Positions 1-11,642 of a stretch of 64,000 nucleotides of DNA are shown here, piece by piece (position 1 is the stretch's first letter; each line of letters starts with the position of its first letter). The DNA is from Rhynchospora pubera (taxonomy: Eukaryota; Streptophyta; Magnoliopsida; Poales; Cyperaceae). Position numbers and translations under genes: made by a program. The notes beneath the pieces are model-generated. The model had not been told where the DNA came from, did no database searches, and worked only from the letters and a program-made list of their open reading frames with translations. Location: the NCBI GenBank assembly GCA_028095005.1, contig CM051459.1:199865902-199929901 (forward strand), read 5' to 3'.

Positions 1-370
1 AACAAGAATGACATTAACTTTATATGAAGAGTTTTTATACACACAATCGTACGATTGATTTATTTCACAAATAGGACCAATTCCTATATCCGCTACACGA
101 TCCTTGAATTTTCTTAATTGCATGCATTATTCAAAGGATCAACCAGCATTGATTTTGTGTGAATATACCGTAATGACCACTAAATTCTCCTTGATGCGTT
201 CTTTCAAAGCCATACACTTAATGTCGAAACACTTAACTCGACTTTTACATTATTACTCATGGCTAGAAAGTCTACAGTAGAATTATCACACAAAATCCTT
301 AATGACTTAGATATAGAATCCATAATTCTAAGTCCTGAAATAAAACTCCTCAACCACCATGGGAAGAATC

Positions 371-690
371 TCAAAAACAAACAATGAACACCACTTTATA
401 GTTGAGATAGCAATAAGTGTCAAATAGACACTTCATGCACATACTACTGGCTAAGATATATCCATAATTCGATTTACAAGAATCGACTAAGCCAGTCTTT
501 ATTCCTAAATATCTCAAACTAGTCAGTTCATTGATACATAAGCAAATTATCTTTAGTACCTTAAGATGTTTCATTACTTTCTTAGCACTTTGCTAGTGGT
601 CTATTTCCTGGATTACTTTATAATGGTTTAGCATTCCATTGACACGAATATGTCTTCAGGTCTATATAAACCTTAGTAAACTTTATGCTT
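371..690 (-). pseudogene. Copia RNase H-region remnant
   Basis: The minus strand reads YRPEDIFV (for TRPDIAFV), then MLNHYKVIQEIDH, SAKKVMKHLKV and, further on, SKSNYGYIL (for SRKSTSGYIF). These follow the order of the segment between RT and RNase H of copia polyproteins. Frameshifts separate the blocks. Confidence 0.65.
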
Positions 691-779
691 CAATTACCAA
701 AGCTCATGGAATTTAAACCATTAATCCATTTCCTAAGTTAATTTGAGGATACTGATTCAAACTGAATCAATTGTCTTTT

Positions 780-1130
780 AAATAGGCACTTAAATCGGTA
801 AATATAATTTTCTCAACTGAAATCTTTCTAATTCCTTATTGATATATGCTTGTTGAGATAAATCAAGAATACCTTGATTCCTATCTCTATGGATCTTGTA
901 TGTTTACAACAAACAAGACTTCGCCCATATTTTGATATCAATATTTTAGAAAGAAATTATTTTACCTCACATAACCATCATTTGTCCTTAGTCACAATCA
1001 GAATATCATCCATATATAAAACAAGAAATAACTTGACTCCCACTGACCTTCTAGTATTTAAAACAGTTCATGATATTTTTCTTCAAAACCTCACGAAGAA
1101 ATGACCTCATAGAACTCAAAATACTATATG
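780..1130 (-). pseudogene. Copia reverse-transcriptase remnant
   Basis: Minus-strand translation near 1000 gives LYMDDILIVTKDK, the catalytic YxDD box. After a stop it continues as CEVKxFLSK and then, in shifted frames, pieces corresponding to the DLGEASFVLG and IHRDRSxGILxLSQ stretches of plant copia RT. Non-functional through stops and frameshifts. Confidence 0.75.
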
Positions 1131-1699
1131 TAGGATACTTGTTTTAATTCTTATACGGAATTTCTTTGGTTGCACACTAGATCCTTATTACCACTAGAGA
1201 AAGAAACCTTATGGTTTTTCATACAACCATCTCCTCTAGAATATCGTTACAAATGCACTCATCTTATCCATCCAATTTAACTCAGAACCAAAATGAGTTA
1301 CCAATGCCAAAATCACATGAAGTGAATCATTTCTTTATACAAGAGATTATATCTCAATGTAGTTGATTCATCTTATATAAGTCAATTCCTCTTGGCATTA
1401 TACAAGAATGTAGACTTGCTGCAATTAATAACTTGTAAAAATGTAACTTGACCATGCTCAACACTTATACCTTAATAAGAGTCATGTAGATAAACTACAT
1501 AATCACTAGAAATATCTGACCTTATCACATGAATAGATCATCTTACCATTGAATATAAATATTCAACTTGATCAATTAGTGTATCATTGGCCAACATGGA
1601 ATATCAGTTATTGGATTGTCAATATTCATAAAACCTGAAAGAATATCATCCAATTATACATTAGAGGGAATACATGTATGATCATTAAATTGATCGCTC

Positions 1700-1880
1700 C
1701 CACTAATCTGATAATTCTTCTAGAAATTAACATTCCTAGACTCCACAATTCTAGTCATATTTCTAAATTCTTCATCTTTATCTGACCTCACAATCTTTAT
1801 TTGTTTACCGCATTGTCTCTCTACTTCAACCTTAAGACCTTTATGGCATGTAGAGATACATATCTTGTGAGTAAACACCG
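1700..1880 (-). pseudogene. Copia integrase-core remnant
   Basis: Minus-strand translation gives KVEVERQCGKQIKIVRSDKD, matching the KAEVENQ...IKVVRSDRGGEY stretch of plant copia integrase that contains the second catalytic Asp. The partner Asp and Glu are not readable. Confidence 0.6.
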
Positions 1881-2439
1881 ACAAAGAGATAAAATCAGAT
1901 TTCTAACTTCTAGACTTTTTAATTGAGCAACTACATTTTACATTCATCATGTGCTTTCGCACAACCGTAATGGTAATAAGACTAAGGACTTTAACCTCAT
2001 GATGAGTGTCATTGCAATTGTTTAATCCAAATAGACAAATTACTCATCTAATGTCTTAACTAAGACCTACACATTATTATGCTTTCAACCAAACCACAAA
2101 TTAATAGAGAGAGCTTGTCCTTTATGAACATTACCTATAAGCGGTTAAACCGCTCCCATTGTGCACAATAATCCATGTTCAAAAGCTCATCCTCAAAGTT
2201 GATTTTCTTGGTTGATCCTTCCGGATAGCAATATCAATGTCTTTAGAATGAATGAAGGAAACAAACATCCTCCCAGGTCTTATAAATATTATCCTCAACT
2301 TAGGAACATTAGAATATAACAATTCTAAATGGAAATCTGCTATTCCTTATGAAAGTAAAACCGAACATGCTTATACTTTATATTGAGACTTAGCCTTTAT
2401 ACTCAATTTACCAGATGTAAACTAAGTGCATAACCTTAC

Positions 2440-3263
2440 GAATCAATTTCCTGCACAATATTACCTGTGGGCTAAATATTGTACTTTGATTCTAAATGTA
2501 ATAAAACATTATCACTTCATGAATCAAGTTCCTACATAGCATTACCTGTGGGCTAAATACCATGTTTTTGATTCCTTATTCCTTTATGATATAACTAGTT
2601 AACTATATGCCTAATCTTAATTCCTGTGGGTAGATTAAGATTTATAATTAACTATTATATCCTAATAAATTATACTAATTTCAGTCAATAGTCCTGTGGG
2701 ACGATATTAACTTCATTAATATACTTTATCACAATTTATGTCCTTTACTCCTAATGTGATTTATAGATACACTATATAATATATATACCTTAATACAATT
2801 GAAGATGCTGTGGCTACTCTCCAATTTTACTTAATATATATTAATCACTAGACATAACTTAATATTATCTGAATCCAAATGAAACGGTCTGTTGTAAACT
2901 TTATTGCCCGTTAATAACATATTATAGACCTCAACACAGATTGTATCCTTGTATAACGGCCCGTTATAATATGCATCGGTCCATTAACAATCTGTTACCA
3001 ATCCAAATAACATTAATGCCAAACTTCACCATGATCATAAATCATCTAGTCATTACAGTATAGAATAGTAATCATACACACAATTTCCGCCATATCCTTT
3101 ATAAATATAATTTGTGTAATATATGCTACTATACCATATGTATAGTAAAACCAATTTGTCCATCCAATCAATACAATGCTTGTAAAAATCGTACTAATAC
3201 TAATAGAGTATCTTTGCAGTATGATGACCTGTGGGCTACATCAATACTTACTACAATAGTATT
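2440..3263. repeat. Series of six nested hairpins with a shared CCTGTGG loop
   Basis: Unit 1 (2440-2492): outer GAATCAA/TTGATTC and inner CAATATT/AATATTG stems around loop ACCTGTGGGCTA. Unit 2 (2521-2574): the same outer stem, a diverged inner stem and the same loop. Unit 3 (about 2588-2660): perfect 9-bp AATCTTAAT/ATTAAGATT stem around TCCTGTGGGTAG. Unit 4 about 2670-2723, loop GTCCTGTGGGACG. Unit 5 about 2785-2850, loop GCTGTGGC. Unit 6 (3197-3263): AGTATGATG/CATCAATACT around ACCTGTGGGCTA. Loops are conserved while stem sequences differ but stay complementary. They lie where copia gag/protease would be expected. Confidence 0.75.
2952..2968. repeat. 17-bp palindrome TATAACGG-C-CCGTTATA
   Basis: A perfect inverted repeat with a single central base, between hairpin units 5 and 6 of the series but without the CCTGTGG loop. 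Confidence 0.6.
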
Positions 3264-4382
3264 ATACAAACATAGCATTTATCCTTTATGTATTGACTAT
3301 TCATTTTCAACGAAAAATGCCAACCATTTTTCTACACAAATTTCATATTTTGGCAAATTGCTAACTATTTCATAATACCTAGAGTGATCCACAAACCTTT
3401 ATTACAATTCAGAATACCTTATTTGTTAATATGGAAATAAACCTTACAATTCCATAACAATTTCTGATTGTATATGTATGACTATCGTTAGATAATCAAC
3501 ACCATTAATTGGCTACGGAGTATCATCATTAGACTGGTCATGTCTTAAATTTCGTGTAAATTTCATTTTGGATAACACCCAACACATTATAGATCATAAC
3601 ATGACCATAACAACATGTTCCGGGTCATAACAACATAAAATGTCAAATTCCAGAAATTTCTGATAGTCTGAACACCCTCTGGTAAAATGGCCAAAACTTT
3701 CTCTATAGTGAACCGTTTTGCGAGTTCTTGGACATTCTGGAAATTAGACTTAAAGATCTTTCCAGAAAATCAGATCTCGTCCAAAACAAGTTTATATATC
3801 GAAATATACAGCCCTCGGAAATCAGACTAACACCGGCAGATTCTGACAAACTGTCAGACTAACTCATATTGCGAAAATCATATCTCACTCGTCCTTTATC
3901 GGATTCAAACAAATAAATACTTTCTGGAAAGGTATGTGAATGAACTATAACCCAGTAAAATTTCATGTCAATCCAAGTTACAGAGTGAGAGAAATTCGTC
4001 CCGCATCCCAGAAGGGTCGGAATTTCCAGAAAACAGACAGACTGACAACCTCTGATTTCGACTTCAAATTCTCACTGTACGTTTACTTGATTACCAAGAT
4101 ATTGGTCTCTATGGAAAGTAGACTCCAGGATCTTTCCAGTGCCGAAAACCTCACTCAAAACAAGTAAGCGAATTGTGAGATATGCGTCAACGAAATCAGT
4201 CAATCAGAACAGTAACTGTTTCTGGACAGAACTTAGGGTTTCCCCTTGTTCTCTTCCTTAATCACGAAATTAAAACTAAACAATCACAAATTAACAACCA
4301 GAACTAATCTACAAACATTCACAAGACTTGAATTTCGAAAACCTTTATGAAATTCAGTCTAAAACAAGCAGACAGAGGCTAA
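3264..4382. other. Internal non-coding stretch of copia element 1
   Basis: No domain is recognisable on either strand. The region between the hairpins and the primer-binding site probably represents leader plus decayed gag. The short open frames here (3940-4167 on +, 4328-4552 on +) have no recognisable content. Confidence 0.4.
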
Positions 4383-4396
4383 ACCGCTCTGATACC
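4383..4396 (-). other. Primer-binding site (initiator tRNA-Met type) of copia element 1
   Basis: Minus-strand TGGTATCAGAGCGG matches the 3' end of plant initiator tRNA-Met, the usual primer for plant copia elements. It lies two bases from the LTR end. Confidence 0.85.
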
Positions 4397-4398
4397 AA

Positions 4399-5050
4399 CT
4401 GTAAGCAAATTAACGACCTTGAATGCGGAATAAACCAAGATCAATCGATTACCTCCAGCCATGCTTTCTCTTGTGAATGGTGGAATAGAATTCCTGCAGA
4501 GAACAACACCGAGAAGAGCACTACAGAACCGAAACTGCTTCCCTTGCCTTGATGGTGAACTCCGGGATATCGGTCCTGACCTCGTCTCCCTTCTCCTCTC
4601 TCTGTTTCTCTCAAATGGTGCCTTTAGTTTGAGACAAAGAGAAAATGATACTCCTAACATTCTCCATCAGAATGATGGTGTATATAAAGAGTCCTCAATC
4701 ACTCAGTAGATGCAAACTAAAGAATCTACAATCAACGGCTGAGATCATATTCTAAAGGATGCATAATTAGGTTCATACATGTGGATCTGTTTTGCGAATC
4801 AACGCGAGTCCTGTCCGAATCATCTAAACGAAATGTAATCGTTTACCAACGATTCGCGCGGAAAGCGTATATGTTAATATACGCTATACAGTCCAAAATC
4901 GGATCCCACTTATTGACCAAGAAAAGTTGAATGAATCAACTTTTCTCGGCCCAATAAATACCTTCATTTAAACATTTAATACTCATTTGAATATTTGCTT
5001 AAAAACCCATTAAACCTAATTAATATAACATACAAAGCAAGAACCCAACA
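4399..5050 (-). repeat. 5' LTR of copia element 1
   Basis: On the minus strand it starts TGTTGGGTTC and ends GCTTACA, i.e. TG...CA, 652 bp. The end abuts the primer-binding site with a 2-nt gap, as in plant copia elements. No second LTR is in the window, so the outer boundary at 5050 rests on the TG/CA rule only. Overlapping open frames inside it (4379-4709) are not considered genes. Confidence 0.7.
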
Positions 5051-5745
5051 ATTCAGTGGATCTTGTCATCTTGATAAGGCTTACAATACTAAATTACAAA
5101 TAATTCTAATACAAAGCAGTTACATACATAATTAACCACTAGCTAAACTTCTAAACTCTGCTGATTTTCTGTGACAGTCTCACTGGTGCGCTGCTGATCC
5201 TTTGTGACAGTATCACTGGTAGCTAGCTGGTACTGCACTGTATCTAATACTATTAGATATGTTCCATTGTAACTTGTAAAAAAGGTACAAGGAATTCACC
5301 AATGAATTGGGCAAAACAAGAATGGAATAATCGCTGCCCAACAATATCAAATTGTAGGATCCATAAGATTGCGTTTCTTTCCCCCAAAAGTTTTCATCTA
5401 AAATTTTTTCGGTCATACTCTTTAAAAGTTTTTCTGTCTGTCTGATATTATCTGAACCAAAATCCTAATATCGAGCGAATGCAATCAATAATTTTATTGC
5501 TCTGAAAGAAATTAACAAATACAATTTAAATTTAATCACTAAAATTATCAGTAAATTATCAATTTGCCGGATCATAGATTCAAGTTGAAATGTATGTTAG
5601 TACGAGGAACTAAACAAAAGATATAATAATCGTTATTGATTTTGAAAATTTGAAGGAAACCGAAAACAGGAACGAACGAAGAAGAAATTTAAAGACAGCG
5701 GGGTATTATTAGAGATTTTGTTATAAATTCGGCCCATGAAATTCG
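5051..5745. other. Intergenic sequence with a short direct repeat
   Basis: No gene is seen. Two adjacent copies of a unit of about 38 bp (5158-5222), each with CTGCTGAT...GTGACAGTnTCACTGGT and an internal GTGA/TCAC dyad, are the only structure noted. Confidence 0.4.
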
Positions 5746-7079
5746 CATCCAAATTCGTGGCCTGTACCAGCTCCATAGTGATACATTTTGGGCTTTTAAT
5801 TACAGAATGCGAATAATAGCCAATAGGCCTTTCCTACCGGTGATGGCAAACGGGGTTTTGCAAAACAAAGCTGATAACTACAATCAGCGGTTAAGGCAAT
5901 CACGCAATCATGCAATCAGCAGTTAAAAATAGAAATCGCGTGCTGTCAAAATCGGAAAACAACGTTCATTAGGGCGCTGGACCACATTTCCACGTGAAAA
6001 ATGACGTCACACGCGCTTTCTGCCCGCCTTCCGCATAAATTTGACCTCACGTGCGACATCCGTGCGGCTTCCGCTCTTCTGCGTGAGATTTTAATTGCCT
6101 TCCGATAAATTGAACTTAATTGACTCTAGGGAGTAAATAGATATGCAAAATAGCAGTAACAATTACACTTAAGGGAGTAACTAAATCAACAAAACACATT
6201 GAAATTTTTTAAATAATTAACACAAGCGAGTATCTATTCCTCAAGGGACTATACTATCAATTTACAATCAATTAGTATACTTTGTTTATGAAATACATAC
6301 ACATAGGACATGGGAGTAACTACTTCTGAAAAAAATACTTAAAACTTTATATATAAGCGAGTAACTATTTCATTATAACATAGAAGTACCTACTTCTACA
6401 AAAATTGCTTAAAAGAACTGATATAAGGAGTAACTATTTCATATTTTTTCAGTAATCATTTCAAAATAACTAACTAAATCCATTACTAACAAGTACTTGC
6501 TGTTTCAATACTACAATCAACAACAAATAACAACTAAACACAATAGCTATTCCAATATATATCGACAAATATAAACTAATAAGAACTAAAATTGTTTACA
6601 TCGGAGGTAATTCAACCTTCGCCTCATTTGTACTATCGAAGATAAGGTTGTATGCAACAACCAAATTGTCACCTTCAATATAAATCTGAAAAAAAAAACA
6701 AGAACCAGCTATTAGAAAAACATTCCCTCTGTCGTGTTAATATACTCCCCATTAAAAATAACTTACTTTCTTGGTTACCGAAACTAATATAACATCAAGC
6801 TGCCTACAAACTATAACGTGCTGCTTGAAGTATTGGTTACTTCTTTTGTCATGTTAATACACTCCCCAGTTTAACTAACTTACTCCCTTGGTTACCGAAA
6901 CAAAAATAACATCAAGCTGCTTACAAACTACAACATCCAAAAATACAATTTACTCCCTTGTCAAAATAATTTACTCCCTTAGAGTAAATGTATTACTCCT
7001 TAAATGGCTTACCCGAGTTTGTGGCACTGGAATTATATTCAATTTGCAAACAAGAATTCTCAGATTTATAAGGCCAATT

Positions 7080-7700
7080 GTTCTAATAAGTTACTTCCTA
7101 TATAAGATCTCTTCTTTGTCCCAAAGAAAAAATGAAAATAAGTTACTTCCTATATAATAACAATATATTGCCTTGTTAAGAATAAGTTACTCCCTTGTAT
7201 GAAATGTGTACTACTGTGAACAAAACATCATAAATTGAATGAATATAATTTACTCCCCTGCTAGTATAAAATATAAATATACCCCCTTGTTCTAATAAGT
7301 TACTTCCTATATAAGATCTCTTCTCTGTCCCAAAAGAAAGAATGAAAATAAGTTACTTTCTATATAATAACAATATACTGCCATGTTAAGAATAAGTTAC
7401 TCCATTGCATGAAATATGTACTACGATGAACAAAACATCATAAACTGACTAGTATTCTCCCTACAGAATCATAAATTGAATGAATATAATTTACTCCCCT
7501 GCTAGTATAAATATACTCTCTTGTTCTAATAAGTAACTTCCTATATAAGATCCTTTCTCTGTCCCAAAAGAAAGAATGAAAATAAGTTACTTTCTATATA
7601 ATAACAATATACTGTCATGTTAATAATAAGTTACTCCCTTGCATGAAATATGTACTACGATGAACAAAACATCATAAACTGACTAGTATTCTCCCTTCAG
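7080..7700. repeat. Tandem repeat, unit about 209-234 bp, three copies
   Basis: Copies start at 7080, 7289 and 7523, each opening GTTCTAATAAGT(T/A)ACTTCC and containing CTCTGTCCCAAA and CAAAACATCATAAA. The second copy holds an extra CTGACTAGTATTCTCCC segment that the third shares, so copies 2 and 3 are closest. A fourth, diverged copy lies at about 8050-8190. Confidence 0.8.
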
Positions 7701-8049
7701 TCGTTTGTCTCCTCTAGAGTGAGGAGAGTGAGGATGAACATCATTTCTTGTCTCTCTCTGCCGACAAATAACAGAATAAATTATATTACTCCTCTTCTAA
7801 TATGAATGTACTCTCTTAAATGAAATGTATGCTACTGGTCTCTTTGAAGATTGTCTCTCTGCCAAAGAGAAAGAATGAATATAACTTACTCACATGCTAA
7901 TATAAATAAATTCCTTGTTGTAATATTACTCCCCTGGTATCGAAAAGTATGAACTTACCATGTTCCTCCCATCTAGCATCTTCTCCAGTGAGAGGGGAAC
8001 AACATTTGTCTTCTCCTTATCTCTTTCAGGACCTTTCTCTTCTGGTCTT

Positions 8050-8190
8050 TTATGAGATCTCTTCTCTGTCCCAAAAGAAAGAATGGAACTAAGTTATTTC
8101 TTATACAATAACAATATACTCCCTTGTTAAAATAAGTTACTCTCTTATATGAAATATGTACAACTATGAACAAAATATCATAAAATGACC
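8050..8190. repeat. Diverged fourth copy of the 7.1-7.7 kb tandem repeat
   Basis: Shares AGATCTCTTCTCTGTCCCAA, AATAACAATATACT and GAACAAAATATCATAAA in the same order as the tandem copies upstream, at clearly lower identity. Confidence 0.65.
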
Positions 8191-8827
8191 AATGTAGATT
8201 CTCTCTCTGCCAAGAAATAAAACAACAGATAGAAGTTACTCCCCTATTAGAATGTACTTCCTTATTCAAATAAATGTACATGTTAGCGACATTGATAGAG
8301 ATTGCAAATCACCTCAAAGAAAAAGGGAAATTCTTAAAATCTGTCATGAATAATTCAATCATTCATTGATTCACACAGCGAAATTAAAAATCAACAACAT
8401 AAAAATATTTGATCAATCAAATCTGATCTAAAGAAGTAATTGATCCTAAAAATACAAAGCTACTTCAACAATTGATCAACTGAGAGATATGAAAGTACAA
8501 TCCATACTGAAATCGATTGTTCCAGCACAAAAGATGCATAAAAAATAAATCAAAGGAGAAAAGAAATATAATTACCTAAACTTTGGAGAACTGGTCAATT
8601 AAGAGTGCGCAATTCAGTTGATAGCCGAAAATCGGCCTAAGATAGCCCGATCTGAGTTAAAATCACACAAATTCACCAATTCAGAAATTTTAATCAAAAT
8701 ATAGAAAGATAAATTGCGATCTAGAACAAGAGAAATATGGAGAAAGAGATTGGATCTATTAATTAAGATAGAAACCTTGACTGGGAGAGAGAGAAAGTGT
8801 GTGCATTGGAGGTTTCTCGTAGAGAGA

Positions 8828-9045
8828 GAGAGAGCAATGGCGTCGAAACCAAAAGCTATCGAAGAGAGAGCGCTTTCTTGAGAGAGAAAGCTTGATCGAG
8901 ATCTAGATTTTATGGAGAGAGAGAGAGAGAGAGAGCTTGCTTGATCGAGATCTAGGTTTTATGGAGAGAGAGAGAGAGAGAGAGCTTGCTTGAGAGAGAA
9001 AGCTTGATCGAGATCTAAGTTTTCTGGAGAGAGAGAGAGAGGGGT
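8828..9045. repeat. GA microsatellite embedded in a tandem repeat of about 60 bp
   Basis: Three successive units of GCTTGATCGAGATCTA followed by a TTTT(A/C)TGGAGAGAG run. Each ends in a (GA)n tract, so both unit and dinucleotide are repeated. Confidence 0.8.
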
Positions 9046-9165
9046 TTAATTTCTGAATCTATTTTCGAAATAATGAAAGGGGGTGTACCAATCACGTGAT
9101 AAAAATAGAAGGAGACGCGGTCCTGATTGTTTGATTGCTCAATCGGTTGATTACCGTAAGTAATT

Positions 9166-10377
9166 TTCTTTGCCGAATATAAGAACAAAATAATTTTGAA
9201 CAGCTCTCTAGACTCTAGTCTACTTAATTTCGATTGGAAAGCCTCAGCAATAAATTTTTCTGACCAAGCTTTAGATATTGATTAACACTCCAGAATGTGA
9301 TGTCAGAAAGTAACTGGCATCCTACAGATAATCCTAAGCTAGTATCCGTTTCTATTAAGGCTGTCAAAAAATACTTAACAGGAATAATTGACAAGATCTC
9401 ATTAGCGTTAACAACTAATAAGCAATGAAAATTTCATATCAAAACAAGACATAAGGAATGGAACCTTATTGACTATTTTTTTGTTTTTTCAATCATAAAT
9501 TCCGATTTTTGTTGTGTTGCACATTTCCGGATTTCTAATGGCGCTCATTCTGAATCTAATGATTCCCACAGCTCCACAAAAATGGAATGGAAACAGTTAT
9601 TAAATGACCATTGTGGTGCAACCATACATGTGGCAGGTTGTATTATGTCACTAGAGATTAGAGAATGAAATTAAGGCTATTTACTTCATGGTTGCAATAG
9701 ACCTGGAGCGCCACAAGAGAAGAAGAAGAAGAATGTGCTTGGGTTCAAACATCGCCTTGGGACCCAGCATTGTCGCACTTGGTGGATCATTAATCCTTAA
9801 TCATGTGGTAAATAGTACGGTTCATAATTAGATGCTCTAACTATAGTTGTTTGCTACTTGGTCTTTTTCCCCTTTGAGCAGAAAATATTCAGTAAATTCT
9901 TTGTTTATTCTGAGATTATTAGTTCATTACAGCAGATCAGGAATTTAATTCATTTTAGTTTGCTTTTAATTTTATGGCTGGTTAATAATGGTAAAATGTA
10001 TTTTTGTTTCAAGGAGGCAAGTAATGAAATTTAACAAGTATATGACTTCTCGATTAACGGATTAAGTGTAGACCTTCTTGTTAGTAACTAAACTAGAGTT
10101 TGATGCATTCAGAGCAGTCGAATTGATTAAGAAGATTAACATAAAAATTGGGATTATCAAGTAAAACTTTTCATAAAAATCAACCAAAAGGATGATTTCT
10201 TGGGTCCTACAAAGAAAATTCCCACTAATCCAGCTATTAACCCTCATGCATCATGCAGTACAATATTTTTGGTTTTCTTTTTTCCAAAAAGACATGTGGA
10301 CCCATCTCGATAGCTATATCATAAAGATTCTAATCCAAGAAAGACAAGAGAAAGAGACCTAGATCAACTCTCCACAA
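9166..10377. other. Intergenic sequence upstream of the MYB gene
   Basis: No coding region or transposon end is recognised. A short AGA run lies near 9718-9732. It presumably includes distal promoter sequence of the MYB gene. Confidence 0.4.
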
Positions 10378-10390
10378 ACTATATTTTAAT
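10378..10390 (+). promoter_or_regulatory. Possible TATA box of the MYB gene
   Basis: ACTATATTTTAAT lies about 170 bp before the MYB start codon, followed by a pyrimidine-rich stretch and then an A-rich leader. The position suits a TATA box with a leader of roughly 130-140 nt. This is inferred from spacing and composition only; the region is AT-rich, so chance matches are common. Confidence 0.35.
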
Positions 10391-10556
10391 ACCCCTCTTT
10401 TACCTTTTGAAACCAATAATGCACCCTACTGATGCCCTTTTATCTCTTAATCATCCCTAATTAAGCCTTCACTAAGATCAGTTGAATCTTCTTGATTTCA
10501 AGAGCTACAAAAGAAATAAAAAGAACTTCTACTCAAACATACACAGGAACAAAGCC

Positions 10557-11642
10557 ATGGGTAGAGCACCTTGTTGTGACAAAGCTAATGTCAAGAAGGG
10601 ACCCTGGTCGCCTGAAGAGGATGCAAAGCTCAAGTCATACATCGAGCAACACGGTACTGGCGGTAACTGGATTGCTTTGCCACAAAAGATTGGTAAATGT
10701 CGTTCTTTTATCTCCCATATGTCCAAATATTAAGGAAATACGGTCTTGTTCATGTTGCATGACTTGAATATGTAGGTCTTAAGAGATGTGGCAAGAGCTG
10801 CAGATTAAGGTGGCTCAATTACCTCAGGCCTAACATAAAGCATGGTGGTTTCTCGGAAGAGGAAGATCGTATCATATTGAGCTTGTATGTTAGCATAGGT
10901 AGCAGGTACTATAAACCCAAAACCCGATCAAATTTTAAAATGAACCAAAAAATTTTCATTTCATAAGTTCATTAACTAATTAGTGATCATCATGTTATCT
11001 AGGTGGTCAATTATAGCGGCACAGTTGCCAGGAAGAACAGACAATGATATCAAGAACTACTGGAATACAAGATTAAAGAAGAAGCTCTTTGGTAAACAGC
11101 GCAAAATGGGGTCTCAAAAACAAGATTCCAACAAAAAAGAGGGGAATCAAACCCTTGTCATGCCTCCTAGTGATGTGCGTATCAGCACATATTGGCCTGA
11201 TCCACCAATACGGCCGGTGCAACATGCACCGGCTGACCAAAATGAACAGATGGATTCGATAAAAAGACTATTATTCAAGTATGGGGGGACAAACTATAAG
11301 ACCAACGATCCCGTATTAGACCATCTACCTGTCCCCTGCATGCAATCATCCCAAATTTTCGATGAATCTTCCAGCTTGATTTCTCCTCACATAGAGCTGA
11401 TGTCACTAAATGAAGGAGTAATGCATGGTCTTGATTCATATTCCAAGGAGATTGATGAGAGCTTTTGCTTCAATCAGATTAAGTTAGAAGGATTGGAGGG
11501 TTTGCTAGGAAATAACAGTACTATTGGCTTGGAGACGAGTGAGTATATGAGGTGGGGTTGTGACCCAATGAGTTCCACCATGAACCCTACTTCTATGGGA
11601 GTTCAAAGCTTTGACGAGCAATTTAACTTAAGTGGTATGTAG
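10557..11642 (+). CDS. R2R3-MYB transcription factor, subgroup 14 (RAX / MYB36 / MYB87-like)
   Basis: Three coding exons: 10557-10692, 10776-10905 and 11003-11642 (906 nt, 301 aa), all introns GT-AG. The start is the ATG that gives MGRAPCCDK, the standard opening of this group; the open frame runs further upstream but has no ATG. R2 (about residues 14-61) has its three Trp at 17, 38 and 58. R3 (about 67-112) has Phe71 in the usual first position, then Trp90 and Trp109. Intron positions after PQKIG and after SIGSR are the classic R2R3-MYB ones. The bHLH-binding signature of R3 is absent. Family knowledge: subgroup 14 includes RAX1-3 (axillary meristems), MYB36 and MYB68 (root endodermis) and MYB87; they are nuclear DNA-binding regulators. 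The C-terminal half (GLEGLLG, DPMSSTMNP) matches nothing I can name, and the SFSQLLLDPN motif of RAX2/3 is not seen. Subgroup is secure; orthology is not, although linkage to ANT favours MYB87. Confidence 0.95.

Larger units (their letters stand above)
1..5050 (-). mobile_element. Decayed Ty1-copia LTR retrotransposon (5' part), element 1
   Basis: Minus-strand element with its 5' LTR at 4399-5050, a tRNA-Met primer-binding site at 4383-4396, and decayed pol running toward position 1, past the window edge. In minus-strand order I see integrase (about 1710-1880), reverse transcriptase with YMDDILIV (about 800-1130) and RNase H (about 371-680). The order integrase, RT, RNase H is that of Ty1-copia, not gypsy. 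Many stops and frameshifts break every domain. No gag or zinc knuckle is recognisable between about 2000 and 4300; that stretch holds the hairpin series and A/T-rich sequence instead. The 3' LTR is outside the window. Confidence 0.8.
5745..9165. mobile_element. Putative non-autonomous DNA transposon rich in GTTACTCCC repeats
   Basis: No coding capacity. The outer parts carry loosely inverted ATTGATTGCT-type sequence (CTGATTG...TGATTGC near 5900-5930 inverted, and 9120-9155 direct) next to CACGTG sites. Inside, AGGGAGTAACTA-type motifs occupy the left part (about 6120-6450) and the inverse AGTTACTCCCTTG the right part (about 6720-8270). A related region is at 22195-24560. This looks like a large Mutator-like or foldback non-autonomous element, but terminal repeats and TSD could not be fixed. 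Confidence 0.35.

Noticed and set aside
2440..2860. MicroRNA precursors considered for the hairpins
   Set aside because: Stems of 7-9 bp with mismatched extensions are too short and broken for a plant miRNA duplex.
4328..4709. Overlapping open frames on both strands near 4.3-4.7 kb
   Set aside because: They lie across the primer-binding site and inside the 5' LTR of copia element 1 and have no family resemblance.
6120..8270. Regularly repeated GTTACTCCC motif considered as a CRISPR-like array
   Set aside because: Spacing is irregular, motifs are short and variable and occur in both orientations, and the context is a plant nuclear genome.
10482..10556. 25-residue in-frame extension before the MYB start
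   Set aside because: It begins with TTG, not ATG, and MGRAPCC is the fixed start of the family; read as 5' leader.
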